Notes under the pieces: model-generated
Told to the model about the DNA's origin: nothing
What the model saw: the letters and a program-made list of their open reading frames with translations, nothing else
Databases searched by the model: none
Source: Pseudomonas tremae
GTDB lineage: Bacteria > Pseudomonadota > Gammaproteobacteria > Pseudomonadales > Pseudomonadaceae
Direction of reading: 5' to 3'
NCBI RefSeq assembly: GCF_001401155.1
Contig: NZ_LJRO01000352.1
Coordinates: 62,001-126,000, forward strand
DNA: 64,000 nt
Translations under genes and position numbers: made by a program
Part shown: one piece after another, positions 1-9,029 of the stretch
Layout of the letters: each line of letters begins with the position of its first letter
Numbering within the stretch: the first letter of the stretch is position 1

Positions 1-347
1 GGATGCTGTATCCGAAAGGCACGCCGATACGCGGACGTATGGAAGCAGCATTTGCCGAGGCCGGTGTCGGCGTGCCGCGCAATACCATCGATACCATCTC
101 GATGCAGACCTTCCTCAAGGTGCTGCAAAGCGGCCCGATGATCGGCATGTTGCCTGACGCGATGGTTGCACCTCATCTCGAAAGTGGGCTGCTCAGGACA
201 TTGCAAACGCAGATGCATCTGGTGCCGCAGTTCTACGGGATTCTGACCCGCAAGAGCGAGCCACTGACCGGCCCCGCTCAGGAATTCGCCAATATCCTGC
301 TGGAAAACGCGCGTCTGGTTCAGGAAAAGCAAGCGCCAGGTTCATGA
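1..347 (+). CDS. LysR-family transcriptional regulator, C-terminal fragment
   Basis: This is the last ~115 codons of a gene that begins outside the window. The residues resemble the end of a LysR substrate-binding domain: a SMQTFLKVLQSGPMIGMLP stretch (effector-domain strand and helix that follow a specificity loop) and a final helix PAQEFANILLENARLV near the stop, as in LysR proteins that end with a helix of the co-inducer domain. The helix-turn-helix is not visible. It lies in the same direction as the MFS-SDR-FAH genes that follow and is separated from them by about 180 bases, so it may control them; that is inference. The metabolite sensed cannot be told. Confidence 0.7.
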   Translation, partial: MLYPKGTPIRGRMEAAFAEAGVGVPRNTIDTISMQTFLKVLQSGPMIGMLPDAMVAPHLESGLLRTLQTQMHLVPQFYGILTRKSEPLTGPAQEFANILLENARLVQEKQAPGS

Positions 348-527
348 GGTAGAGCAATAACCGTGCGTTATCGATTAATCCAAAAATGCCATTGGGATTG
401 AATCACTCCCTGACCTAGATTACTGGCCAGCACATGCAATGGGGCATTCAGTGATTTAGCTGTGTCTGCCCGCACGACCCACTCAATAAAAACAATGAGG
501 CATGCCCGCATGCCAAGGGTTATTCAC

Positions 528-1907
528 ATGCAGACCAATGCCGAACCGCAGGGCTCCGACGCAGGATTTGAAGACCGCACTTATCGCAAGGTTATCTTGC
601 GAACTCTGCCGATCCTGCTGCTGTGTTACATGGCCGCCTATCTGGACCGGGTCAATATCGGTTTCGCCAAGCTCGACATGCTCAACGATCTGCAATTCAG
701 CAATACCGTCTATGCGCTGGGCGCGAGCATGTTCTTCTGGGGTTACTTTCTGTTTGAAGTACCCAGCAACCTGCTGTTGCACAGGCTTGGCGCGCGTTTC
801 TGGATTGCCCGGATCATGTTCACCTGGGCACTGGTGTCCATTGCAGTCGCCTTCACCGTACCCCTCGCACAGTTCTTCCGCATTGAATCGAGCAGCATGT
901 TCTACGTGCTGCGCTTTTTGCTGGGCATCTGTGAGGCAGGTTTCTTTCCCGGGGTCATTCTGTACCTCAACTACTGGTTTCCAACGCACCGTCAAAGCCG
1001 CGTGATGTCCGGTTTTCTGATGGCGCTGCCGGTCAGCCTCACGCTCGGCGGCATGCTGTCCGGCTGGCTGATGAACAGCATGAACGGCATACACGGCATG
1101 GCCGGATGGCAGTGGATGCTGATCATCGAGGGTATCCCGTCAATCATCATGGCGGTCGTGGTGATCGTTTACCTGTGTGACAACATCGACTCGGCCAAAT
1201 GGTTGTCGGCACCTGAGAAAGCCATGCTCAAGGCCAATCTGGTCAGCGACAATCACGGCAAGGCCTCGCGCCTGAGCGAGGTGTTTTTCAACCCGCGCGT
1301 CTGGCTGCTGGTGTTGATTCTGCTGACATTCAACACCGGTTTTTATGGCCTGGCGTTCTGGATGCCGTCGATCATCAAAAGCGCAGGTATTGCCAATACC
1401 TTTCATATCGGTTTGTTGACCGCCATTCCCTACAGCATCGCCACCGTTGCCATGTTGCTCAATGCACGGCACTCCAATCGCACTGGCGAGCGGCGTCTGC
1501 ACGCGGCAGTGCCCGCGTTCATTGGTGGCGTCGGTCTGATTCTGAGTGCTTACTTTGCTCACAATCTGGTGCTTTCGGTGCTGTTTCTCAGCGTGGCGGC
1601 GTCAGGGCTGCTCAGCCTGATGCCGATATTCTGGACGTTGCCGGGGACCGTGCTGTCAGGCGTTGCGGCAGCAGCCGGGATCGGGATGATCAATGCGATC
1701 GGCAACCTGTCCGGTTTCACCGGCTCGATGATCACTGCTGTCGCTGAGACCATGACGGGTGACATCAATAACGGCACGTACGTGCTGGCCCTGTGCCTAC
1801 TGGTCAGCGGCGGGTTGATTCTGTTGATCCCGCGCAGCATGCTCGACAAGACCGGCGCTGCTCCGGTAATGGTTACTCCCACTCTTTCTGGCATGGAGAA
1901 AGTATGA
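528..1907 (+). CDS. MFS transporter, anion:cation symporter (ACS) type
   Basis: A 459-residue inner-membrane permease with about 12 hydrophobic segments. YLDRVNIGFAKL after the first transmembrane helix and GICEAGFFPGVILYLNYWF in the fourth to fifth helix region are hallmarks of the ACS family that imports organic anions such as hexuronates, tartrate or phthalate. I chose ATG 528 because AAGGG lies 8 bases upstream and the protein then starts with a normal short cytoplasmic tail; upstream in-frame starts at 462, 495 and 510 are possible. Its stop overlaps the next start (ATGA), so it is translationally coupled to the SDR gene. Substrate is unknown; the downstream genes suggest a sugar acid. 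Confidence 0.85.
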   Translation: MQTNAEPQGSDAGFEDRTYRKVILRTLPILLLCYMAAYLDRVNIGFAKLDMLNDLQFSNTVYALGASMFFWGYFLFEVPSNLLLHRLGARFWIARIMFTWALVSIAVAFTVPLAQFFRIESSSMFYVLRFLLGICEAGFFPGVILYLNYWFPTHRQSRVMSGFLMALPVSLTLGGMLSGWLMNSMNGIHGMAGWQWMLIIEGIPSIIMAVVVIVYLCDNIDSAKWLSAPEKAMLKANLVSDNHGKASRLSEVFFNPRVWLLVLILLTFNTGFYGLAFWMPSIIKSAGIANTFHIGLLTAIPYSIATVAMLLNARHSNRTGERRLHAAVPAFIGGVGLILSAYFAHNLVLSVLFLSVAASGLLSLMPIFWTLPGTVLSGVAAAAGIGMINAIGNLSGFTGSMITAVAETMTGDINNGTYVLALCLLVSGGLILLIPRSMLDKTGAAPVMVTPTLSGMEKV

Positions 1908-2644
1908 CCATGAGCGACAAACGAGTACTGATTACCGCGGCTGGCCAAGGTATCGGGCTGGCCAGTGCCAAGGCGTTCGTCGAGGCTGGCGCTGAGGTCA
2001 TTGCAACTGATCTGGACCTGAGCAACCTGAGCGGTATAAGCGGACTGCAAGCCATTAAGCTGGACGTTACCTCGGCCCAGGCGATCCGCGAACTCAGCGA
2101 GCAGATCGGCCCCATCGATGTGCTGTTCAACTGCGCAGGCTATGTGCATTCCGGCACCATCCTGGAATGTGACGAGGCAGCCTGGCTGCACTCGATGGAT
2201 CTCAATGTCACCGCCATGTACCGCATGATCCAGGCCTTTCTGCCGGGCATGCTGAGCCGCGGTGGCGGTTCGATCATCAACATGGCGTCGGTGGCGTCCA
2301 GCGTCAAAGGCGTGCCCAATCGCTTTGCCTACAGTGCCAGCAAGGCGGCGGTGATCGGGCTGACCAAATCGGTAGCTGCAGATTTCATTGGTCAAGGCAT
2401 CCGTTGCAATGCTATTTGTCCGGGCACGGTGGATTCACCGTCTCTGCGAATGCGCATTGCCGCGCAGGCCAGACAGCAGGGCATTACCGAGGCACAGGTC
2501 TATCAGCAGTTTGTGGATCGACAGCCCATGGGACGTATCGGCAGCGTGGAGGAAATCGCGCAACTGGTTATTTATCTGGGCTCTGATGCCTCGTCCTACA
2601 CCTCCGGTGCTGTGCATGTGATCGATGGTGGAATGAGCATCTGA
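1904..2644 (+). CDS. SDR-family NAD(P)-dependent dehydrogenase, probable 2-keto-3-deoxy-L-fuconate dehydrogenase-like
   Basis: A 246-residue classical short-chain dehydrogenase. The cofactor motif TAAGQGIG is near residue 10, NCAG near residue 83, the catalytic Ser in NMASVASS, and the catalytic YSASK near residue 150. The sequence resembles the BDH2 / 2-keto-3-deoxy-L-fuconate dehydrogenase branch, whose bacterial members oxidise a 2-keto-3-deoxy sugar acid before cleavage by a fumarylacetoacetase-fold hydrolase. That is the type of enzyme encoded next. Start at 1904 overlaps the transporter stop; a second ATG six bases later is equally usable. Family is clear, exact substrate is inference. 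Confidence 0.8.
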   Translation: MTMSDKRVLITAAGQGIGLASAKAFVEAGAEVIATDLDLSNLSGISGLQAIKLDVTSAQAIRELSEQIGPIDVLFNCAGYVHSGTILECDEAAWLHSMDLNVTAMYRMIQAFLPGMLSRGGGSIINMASVASSVKGVPNRFAYSASKAAVIGLTKSVAADFIGQGIRCNAICPGTVDSPSLRMRIAAQARQQGITEAQVYQQFVDRQPMGRIGSVEEIAQLVIYLGSDASSYTSGAVHVIDGGMSI

Positions 2645-2681
2645 ACCCATTTTTGCAGCCTCGACAGAACAGGAGAACTCG

Positions 2682-3530
2682 ATGAAATTGCTACGTTACG
2701 GTGAAAAAGGTGCTGAAAAGCCCGGCCTGCTGGATGCAAGCAACCAGATCCGCGATCTCTCCGCGCACATCAAAGATGTTGCAGGCGATGCGTTGAGCCC
2801 AGCCAGCCTGGCCAGCCTTGCGGCACTTGACCCTGCAAGCCTGCCGCTGGTGCCGGGTCAACCGCGTATCGGCGCCTGCGTCGGGCAGGTCGGCAAGTTC
2901 GTCTGCATCGGCCTGAACTACGCCGACCACGCTGCCGAATCCAATATGGAAATCCCGAAAGAGCCGATCATCTTCAATAAATGGACCAGCGCCATCTGCG
3001 GCCCGAACGATGACGTCCAGATCCCGCGTGGCTCGCTCAAGACCGACTGGGAAGTGGAAATGGGCGTCGTGATAGGCAAGGGCGGGCGTAACATCGACGA
3101 AGCCAATGCAATGGAGCACGTCGCTGGCTACTGCGTGATCAATGATGTGTCCGAGCGCGAGTGGCAGCTCGAGCGCGGCGGCACATGGGACAAGGGCAAG
3201 GGCTTCGATACCTTCGGCCCGCTTGGCCCCTGGCTGGTGACCCGCGATGAGATCGCCGACCCTCACTCGCTTGACCTGTGGCTTGAGGTCGATGGCCATC
3301 GTTACCAGCAGGGCAATACCCGCACGCTGATTTTCTCGGTGCCGCAATTGATCGCTTACCTGAGCCGGTGCATGAGCCTGCAGCCGGGTGATGTGATCTC
3401 GACCGGCACGCCACCGGGCGTCGGCCTTGGCGTCAAACCCGAGCCCGTGTTCCTGCGTGCCGGGCAGCGTATCCGCCTGGGCATCGCCGGGTTGGGCGAG
3501 CAGAATCAGTTGACCGTTCAGGCCGACTGA
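2682..3530 (+). CDS. Fumarylacetoacetate hydrolase family protein (2,4-diketo-3-deoxy-sugar acid hydrolase-like)
   Basis: A 282-residue protein with the FAH fold in its last ~210 residues. FVCIGLNYADHAAES opens the domain; DWEVEMGVVIGKGGR supplies two Glu metal ligands and INDVSEREWQ the Asp ligand; the family signature GDVISTGTPPGVG lies near residue 234. A good ribosome site (AGGAG, 2670s) precedes ATG 2682. These enzymes cleave C-C bonds in 2,4-diketo acids with Mg2+. With the SDR and MFS genes upstream it fits the non-phosphorylated L-fucose/L-rhamnose type route: import, oxidation, hydrolysis. Dehydratase and lactonase steps are not in the window, so pathway assignment stays tentative. 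Confidence 0.8.
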   Translation: MKLLRYGEKGAEKPGLLDASNQIRDLSAHIKDVAGDALSPASLASLAALDPASLPLVPGQPRIGACVGQVGKFVCIGLNYADHAAESNMEIPKEPIIFNKWTSAICGPNDDVQIPRGSLKTDWEVEMGVVIGKGGRNIDEANAMEHVAGYCVINDVSEREWQLERGGTWDKGKGFDTFGPLGPWLVTRDEIADPHSLDLWLEVDGHRYQQGNTRTLIFSVPQLIAYLSRCMSLQPGDVISTGTPPGVGLGVKPEPVFLRAGQRIRLGIAGLGEQNQLTVQAD

Positions 3531-3543
3531 TTCTGTGTGAGAG

Positions 3544-3570
3544 GGGAGTCGGCAATCGACTCCCTGTTGT
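3544..3570. terminator. Bidirectional hairpin between convergent genes
   Basis: Perfect 8-base stem gggagtcg / cgactccc (3544-3551 and 3557-3564) with a 5-base loop, followed by tgttgt. It sits between the FAH gene and the convergent hydrolase gene. The T-run is weak, so efficiency is uncertain. Confidence 0.6.
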
Positions 3571-3580
3571 ACGCAGGGCT

Positions 3581-4399
3581 TCAGCTCTGCAGAAACGTCA
3601 GCAAATCCTCGTTCAGTTGTTGCGCATGGGTCACTGCAAAACCATGCGGAGCGCCAGGATAAACCTTCAGCACGGCGCCCTTGATCATCTCGGCAGCCCG
3701 CTTGCCCGACGCCTCGAATGGCACGACCTGGTCACCATCGCCATGAATCACCAGGGTCGGCACATCGATTTTGGCCATGTCCGGACGGAAGTCTGTGGCG
3801 GAAAACGCCGTAACGCAATCCAGCGTGCCCTTGAGTGAGGCGAGCAGGGCGATGTTCAGGGTTTGGGTCTGAACGCCTTCAGAAACTTCCTGACCTTTAT
3901 TCAGGCCGTAGAACGGTGTCGCAAAGTCACTGATGAACTGGGCGCGGTCCTTCATCAGGCCGTCCTTTATGCCATCGAAAACGGATGCGTCGACACCTTC
4001 AGGGTTGTCTTCGGTCTTGAGAAAAAACGGCGTGACGGAGCCCAGCAAGGCGAGCCTGGCGACTCGTTCGCTGCCATGCCTGGCAATGTAGCGAGTCACG
4101 TCGCCGCCGCCCATGGAGAAGCCGACCAGCGTTACGTCGCGCAGGTCGAGGTGCTCGATCAGCTCAGCGATATCGTCAGCAAAGGTGTCGTAATCGTAAC
4201 CGCTCCACGGCTGGCTCGAACGGCCAAAGCCGCGCCGGTCAAAGGCGATGGTGCGGTAGCCTTTGCTGCTGAGGTGCTCCATCTGGTATTCCCACATGTC
4301 GCCATCCAGCGGCCAGCCGTGGCTGAACAGCACCGGTGTGCCCGTGCCCCAGTCCTTGTAATAGATATCGGTGCCATCTTTGGTCTTGAACGTACTCAT
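3581..4399 (-). CDS. Alpha/beta hydrolase, non-haem chloroperoxidase/esterase type
   Basis: A 272-residue alpha/beta hydrolase. The oxyanion region reads FSHGWPLDGDMWEYQ, the nucleophile elbow GFSMGGG (Ser near residue 96), the acid loop VIHGDGDQVVPF and the catalytic His in PHGFAVTH close to the C-terminus. This pattern is typical of cofactor-free chloroperoxidase-like esterases, which may act on arylesters or perhydrolyse acetate; physiological substrate unknown. The frame is open further upstream, but ATG 4399 is preceded by GAGAGGAA at good spacing and matches the family start MSTFKTKDGT. Monocistronic, facing the FAH operon. Confidence 0.85.
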   Translation of the reverse strand: MSTFKTKDGTDIYYKDWGTGTPVLFSHGWPLDGDMWEYQMEHLSSKGYRTIAFDRRGFGRSSQPWSGYDYDTFADDIAELIEHLDLRDVTLVGFSMGGGDVTRYIARHGSERVARLALLGSVTPFFLKTEDNPEGVDASVFDGIKDGLMKDRAQFISDFATPFYGLNKGQEVSEGVQTQTLNIALLASLKGTLDCVTAFSATDFRPDMAKIDVPTLVIHGDGDQVVPFEASGKRAAEMIKGAVLKVYPGAPHGFAVTHAQQLNEDLLTFLQS

Positions 4400-4686
4400 G
4401 CCGATTCCTCTCGTTTCAGATGATCTGGCTTGCCAGTCAGGTTGCCACGTGTCGAGCCTGTTGACTGTACGCATGCAGATGTTACGGCTCTCGTCTTTTC
4501 CGGCATTTGGCCTGTTGCATAGTTCAGTCCGAATGTCCGAGAGGCATGCCTGACTCGTGCTGCAGAGCGCTCCGCTGAAACATCGGCTCATTGTATTTCC
4601 CTGTGCAAACCGAACTTGCCGGGCAAACAGGAATCAGTTCCTTGGGTTGAGGCTTCCTGAACCTGAACATTGAAGGAGAAAACGGC

Positions 4687-6972
4687 GTGGCGTCTCAGCT
4701 GAAAATCTTGATCCTGTCGGGTCTGTTGTTATTCGCAGGCAGCTTCAACCTTCAGGCGGCCGATGTACCCGCACTGCCAATGGGCGCTGCGGTGCCCGCC
4801 GATGACAAGGCGGCGGACAAGGCCGACAGCAAGGCAGCCGACAAAGCGCCCGCCAAGCCGGACGACAAGGCCGCAGCCAAACCGGATGCAGCGTCAGACG
4901 CTGCTGCAGACCCCGCCGCCGCTGACCCGGCTGCCGAACTTCTGGTGCAGGGCGGTTTGCTCGGCGCTATCAGTACCAGCATTGATGACGTGCAGGAAAA
5001 GCTCAATCTGGATGACAACCTGTTCGATGCCTGGCGATTGCGTGCCGACCGTGCAGCCGACGAACTGGAAAAGCTGGTCAACAAGCGCACCACGCGTTCG
5101 CCCTGGAGCGTGGTCGGCGACTTCCTGGCCTTGTCGTTCGTGTGGATGGGGGCGTTCGCGGTTCTGACGACATTGGGTCGCTTTCTCGCCGTTCGCTTGT
5201 GCAAAACCCCCTTCATGCAGGTTCGCGAGCGCAGTCAGGCGCTGCTCAAATACGTCTTGCCGTTTACTTTGCCAGCCATCATCTGCCTGCCACTGACCCT
5301 CTATGTCAGCCACTTCATGCCGTCCTCGGTCGGTCGCGCCCTGGCGCTGTGTTTTGCCTACGCCACCAGCAGCGGCATCGTTTCCACGTCAGTGCTGCTG
5401 TGCGTGATCGTGATGTTCAACGCAGGGCACAAGCGCGCTGCGGTGCGCATGATTCGCCGTTATTCACCCAAGCCGTTGTTCGTGGTGGGCTTTCTGGCAG
5501 CGCTGAGCGATGCGCTGACCAGCCCGCAGATCGCCCGGCAACTGGGCAGCAACGTCACCACCAGTGTTGCGGTGTTCACCGGCCTGTTCGCGTCGGTGGT
5601 GTTCTGCATGCTGATCATCAAAGTGCGTCGGCCAGTGTCGCATCTGATCCGTAACCGGTCGCTGAGCAGCCGCTTGCAACGGCCTGCACTGCAACAGTCG
5701 CTGAAGATATTCTCCAACCTGTGGCACCTGCCTATCCTGCTGATGATTCTGGTCTCGGCGATCAACCTCGTCGGCGCCGGTGAAGACAGCCAGGAGGCTC
5801 TGCGTTGCGCGCTGTTCACCACCATATTGCTGATTGCCACGGTTTTCCTCAGTACAGTGTTCCAGCACCTCTTCAAACCCGCCGAATCCCTCGGGCGCGG
5901 CGGGCATGTGTACAAGGCGCGCTTGCTGAGCCTTGTGTACGCCGTGTTGCGTATCGCACTGGCGCTCACCTTCATCGAAGTGTTGGGGCGTATCTGGGGG
6001 TTCTCGATGTTCGAGTTCGCCCAGCGCAATACGCTGGGTCGGGTGATCAGCGATTCACTGAGCAGTATCGGGCTGATCTTTGTGGTCACCTGGCTGCTGT
6101 GGGTGGTGCTGGACACTGCGATTCAGGAAGCCCTCAAACCACCGATCAATCATCGCAGCGGTCGTCAGCCCAGTACGCGGATCAAGACCATCCTGCCGTT
6201 GCTGCGCAATGCGGTAAAAATCATTCTGGTGGTGATCTGCGCGATCACCACCATGGCCAATCTGGGGATCAACGTTGCGCCACTGCTGGCGGGTGCCGGT
6301 GTGGTCGGCCTGGCGATCGGTTTTGGCTCGCAGCAATTGGTTCAGGATGTGATCACCGGCCTGTTCATCATCATCGAAGACACGTTCTCGGTGGGCGACT
6401 GGGTGGTGCTGAGTACCGGCCATTCGGGGTCCGTGGAAAGCCTCACCATCCGCACCGTGCGTCTGCGTGACGGCAAGGGCTTCGTCCACTCGGTGCCGTT
6501 CGGGCAGATCAAGGCGGTCACTAACCAGTCACGCCAGTTCGCCTATGCGTTCTTCTCGGTGCAGTTCACCTACGACTCGGACATCGATGACGCGCTGGCG
6601 CTGATCCGCGAAACCGGTCAGTCGATCAGCGAAGACATCCTGCTCAAGCACAACCTGCAAGGCCCGCTGGAAGTGTTCGGGGTCGATCGCATGGACCTGA
6701 ATGGCGTGGTGCTGACCGCGCAGTTCCGCACCTCGTCAGGCGGGCAGTATGCGGTCGGGCGTGCGTTCAATGAGCGCCTCAAGCGGCTTGTGGACAAGAA
6801 CCCCAACGTGCGCTTCGCGCAGACTTATCCACAGATGGTCATGGGGCCGGGCTTCAATAATCCTCAGGCTGGCGTTGAAGCCGAAGGGCCGCCGGCGCCA
6901 TCGGACCCTGCCGTCGCTACGCCATCTGCGCCTGCACCTGCGCCGCTCGGTCTGCCCAAAGGAAATGCATGA
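4687..6972 (+). CDS. Large MscS-family mechanosensitive channel (YbiO-like)
   Basis: A 761-residue inner-membrane protein. A signal peptide-like N-terminus ends near residue 25 (LQAADV), then comes an Ala/Asp/Lys-rich low-complexity stretch (residues ~35-80), a coiled periplasmic part, several transmembrane helices, and a C-terminal MscS core. The pore helix is GAGVVGLAIGFGSQQLVQD, followed by the beta domain FSVGDWVVL...GSVESLTIRTVRLRD. Such YbiO/MscM-type channels release solutes on hypo-osmotic shock. The start is GTG with AAGGAG 9 bases upstream. The C-terminal tail is Pro/Ala rich. Monocistronic or leading the nucleotide-sugar gene pair after a 140-base gap. Confidence 0.88.
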   Translation: MASQLKILILSGLLLFAGSFNLQAADVPALPMGAAVPADDKAADKADSKAADKAPAKPDDKAAAKPDAASDAAADPAAADPAAELLVQGGLLGAISTSIDDVQEKLNLDDNLFDAWRLRADRAADELEKLVNKRTTRSPWSVVGDFLALSFVWMGAFAVLTTLGRFLAVRLCKTPFMQVRERSQALLKYVLPFTLPAIICLPLTLYVSHFMPSSVGRALALCFAYATSSGIVSTSVLLCVIVMFNAGHKRAAVRMIRRYSPKPLFVVGFLAALSDALTSPQIARQLGSNVTTSVAVFTGLFASVVFCMLIIKVRRPVSHLIRNRSLSSRLQRPALQQSLKIFSNLWHLPILLMILVSAINLVGAGEDSQEALRCALFTTILLIATVFLSTVFQHLFKPAESLGRGGHVYKARLLSLVYAVLRIALALTFIEVLGRIWGFSMFEFAQRNTLGRVISDSLSSIGLIFVVTWLLWVVLDTAIQEALKPPINHRSGRQPSTRIKTILPLLRNAVKIILVVICAITTMANLGINVAPLLAGAGVVGLAIGFGSQQLVQDVITGLFIIIEDTFSVGDWVVLSTGHSGSVESLTIRTVRLRDGKGFVHSVPFGQIKAVTNQSRQFAYAFFSVQFTYDSDIDDALALIRETGQSISEDILLKHNLQGPLEVFGVDRMDLNGVVLTAQFRTSSGGQYAVGRAFNERLKRLVDKNPNVRFAQTYPQMVMGPGFNNPQAGVEAEGPPAPSDPAVATPSAPAPAPLGLPKGNA

Positions 6973-7114
6973 GGCCAAGGCGCTGCAACGTGTTGTTGTA
7001 GCGCCATCGCCCAGCCAGACTGCGCAACTGTTGGGGGTTGGCAGCCAACGTGTTATGTTTGCAGGCGTTTTTCAATTGTTTGTTTGATTACCTGATTCCG
7101 AGCCTGCTGACTCT

Positions 7115-7999
7115 ATGCGAATGCGCCTTATGCTGTTGGGCGGCGGGAATGCCCTCGGGCAGGCGCTGATTCGTCTGGGTGCCGAGGAAGACATTGGCTT
7201 CCTCGCACCACGTCCACCGCAAGACGGCTGGGACGTGGCGAGCCTCACGCAACTGCTTGACGACACCCGTCCCGATGCCTTGATCAACCTTGCTTACTAC
7301 TTCGACTGGTTTCAGGCAGAGGTGGTCAGCGAAGCGCGTCTGACTCACCAGGAGCGCTCTGTCGAGCGTCTGGCCGAACTGTGTCAGCACCACAACATCA
7401 CTCTGGTACAGCCTTCCAGCTACCGTGTGTTCGATGGCTCGCGTGCGACCGCCTACAGCGAAAAGGACGAGCCAGTGCCGTTGGGCCTGCGTGGCCAAGC
7501 GCTGTGGCGTATCGAACAAAGCGTGCGCGCGACCTGCCCGCAACATGTGCTGGTGCGTTTCGGCTGGCTGCTGGACGACAGCGCCGACGGCGTATTGGGT
7601 CGCTTTCTGTCGCGCGCCAAAGAGCCTGGCGAAATACTGCTGGCCGATGATCGACGTGGCAATCCGACGCCCGTCGATGATGCTGCGCGAGTGCTTATTT
7701 CGGTGGTCAAGCAACTCGATTGCGAAGCGCCGCTGTGGGGCACTTACCACTATGCCGGGCACGAGGCGACCACGCCATTGGCGCTAGGACAGGCAGTGCT
7801 CACCGAGGCGCGTATTGCGCATCCGCTGGCCATCGAGTCGCCTACCGCGCAGGCCCACGCCGCGCGCCCCGATGCAGCCGAAGAGCCGCAGCACGCGGTC
7901 CTCGCCTGCAAGAAGATTCTCCACACTTTCGGCATCAAGCCTCGCGCCTGGCGGGCCGGCTTGCCAAGCCTGCTGGATCGGTATTATCGACATGTCTGA
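7115..7999 (+). CDS. RmlD-like sugar-nucleotide-binding Rossmann protein lacking the catalytic YxxxK
   Basis: A 294-residue protein aligned by eye with dTDP-4-dehydrorhamnose reductases: nucleotide-binding GGGNALGQAL at residues 9-18, INLAYY, SSYRVFDGSRATAYSEKDEPVPL in place of TDYVFDGS...Y.E.D..PL, and RFGWLL. At the position where RmlD has YGRSKLAGE this protein reads RGQALWRIE, so both the catalytic Tyr and Lys are absent. It may bind a nucleotide sugar without reducing it, or act differently. Its last 8 bases overlap the next epimerase gene, implying coupled translation and a shared role. Function otherwise unknown. Confidence 0.75.
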   Translation: MRMRLMLLGGGNALGQALIRLGAEEDIGFLAPRPPQDGWDVASLTQLLDDTRPDALINLAYYFDWFQAEVVSEARLTHQERSVERLAELCQHHNITLVQPSSYRVFDGSRATAYSEKDEPVPLGLRGQALWRIEQSVRATCPQHVLVRFGWLLDDSADGVLGRFLSRAKEPGEILLADDRRGNPTPVDDAARVLISVVKQLDCEAPLWGTYHYAGHEATTPLALGQAVLTEARIAHPLAIESPTAQAHAARPDAAEEPQHAVLACKKILHTFGIKPRAWRAGLPSLLDRYYRHV

Positions 8000-8921
8000 C
8001 GCTCCTGTTCTGATCACTGGGGGGGCTGGCTTCATCGGCTCGCACCTGACCGACGCATTGCTCGCCAGCGGGCACAGCGTGCGCATTCTCGACAACCTTT
8101 CGGCGGGCAAACGCAGCAATCTTCCGCTCGACAACCCACGGGTCGAACTGATCGAGGGAGACGTGGCAGACGCCGCACTGGTCAAGCGTGCCGCACAGGG
8201 CTGCCAGGCAGTTGTACACCTTGCTGCCGTAGCCTCGGTGCAAGCGTCAGTCGATGACCCCGTACGTACCCATCAGAGCAACTTCATCGGGACGCTGAAT
8301 GTATGTGAAGCGATGCGCGAAGCCGGCATCAAACGTGTGATCTTCGCCTCCAGCGCGGCGGTCTACGGCAATAACGGCGAAGGCGATGCGATCACCGAGG
8401 ACACCGTCAAAGCGCCGCTGACCCCTTATGCGTCGGACAAGCTGGCCAGCGAGTTCTACCTGGATTTCTATCGCCGCCAGCATGGTCTGGAGCCAGTGAT
8501 CTTTCGCTTCTTCAACATCTTCGGCCCGCGCCAGGATCCATCTTCGCCATATTCCGGGGTGATCAGCATCTTTGCCGAGCGTATCCAGAACGGTTTGCCG
8601 ATTGTCGTGTTTGGCGATGGCGAGCAAACGCGCGACTTTTTCTACGTAGGGGATCTGCTCAAGCTGCTGCTGCAGGCCCTGTCGCGGGAAAGTGCGATTG
8701 AAGGTGCGATCAACGTGGGTCTGAACAACACCACCTCGCTCAATGAGCTGCTGTCGGCGCTCTCGCAAGTGGTCGGCAAGCAGCCGGAAGTCAGCTACCA
8801 GGCGCCGCGCTCGGGCGACATAAAACATTCCCGCGCCAGCAACCGGCGTTTGCTGGAGCACTTCACGGTGGATGAGCCGACACCCTTGCATCGCGGCCTT
8901 GAGCTGTTGATAGGGCAGTGA
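7992..8921 (+). CDS. NAD-dependent epimerase/dehydratase (UDP-sugar 4-epimerase-like)
   Basis: A 309-residue extended SDR. It has the NAD motif TGGAGFIGS at residue 9, DNLSAGKRSNL after the second strand (binding the adenosine ribose), the catalytic Ser in FASSAAVYG, and YASDK as the YxxxK pair. RFFNIFGPRQDP and GDGEQTRDFFYVGD are typical of UDP-glucose/UDP-GlcNAc 4-epimerases. ATG 7992 overlaps the upstream gene by 8 bases. It probably makes an activated sugar for surface glycans; the sugar cannot be named from sequence. A strong terminator follows. Confidence 0.85.
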   Translation: MSDAPVLITGGAGFIGSHLTDALLASGHSVRILDNLSAGKRSNLPLDNPRVELIEGDVADAALVKRAAQGCQAVVHLAAVASVQASVDDPVRTHQSNFIGTLNVCEAMREAGIKRVIFASSAAVYGNNGEGDAITEDTVKAPLTPYASDKLASEFYLDFYRRQHGLEPVIFRFFNIFGPRQDPSSPYSGVISIFAERIQNGLPIVVFGDGEQTRDFFYVGDLLKLLLQALSRESAIEGAINVGLNNTTSLNELLSALSQVVGKQPEVSYQAPRSGDIKHSRASNRRLLEHFTVDEPTPLHRGLELLIGQ

Positions 8922-8976
8922 ATCCGGCATTCAGCGTTACACACACACACAAATCTGGCTGATTACTAAAAACGAC

Positions 8977-9003
8977 AAAGGCACCCGCTGAGGGTGCCTT
9001 TGT
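8977..9003. terminator. Strong bidirectional intrinsic terminator
   Basis: A 10-base stem aaaggcaccc / gggtgccttt (8977-8986 and 8992-9001), loop gctga, A-rich before and T-rich after. It serves the epimerase gene on + and ompW on -. Confidence 0.85.
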
Positions 9004-9029
9004 GTTTGTGGCGCTTGAAACTGTGCAGG

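Noticed and set aside
462..530. Upstream GTG or ATG starts for the MFS gene (462, 495, 510)
   Set aside because: They would add a short Arg/His-rich leader not typical of ACS transporters, and AAGGG is best placed for ATG 528.
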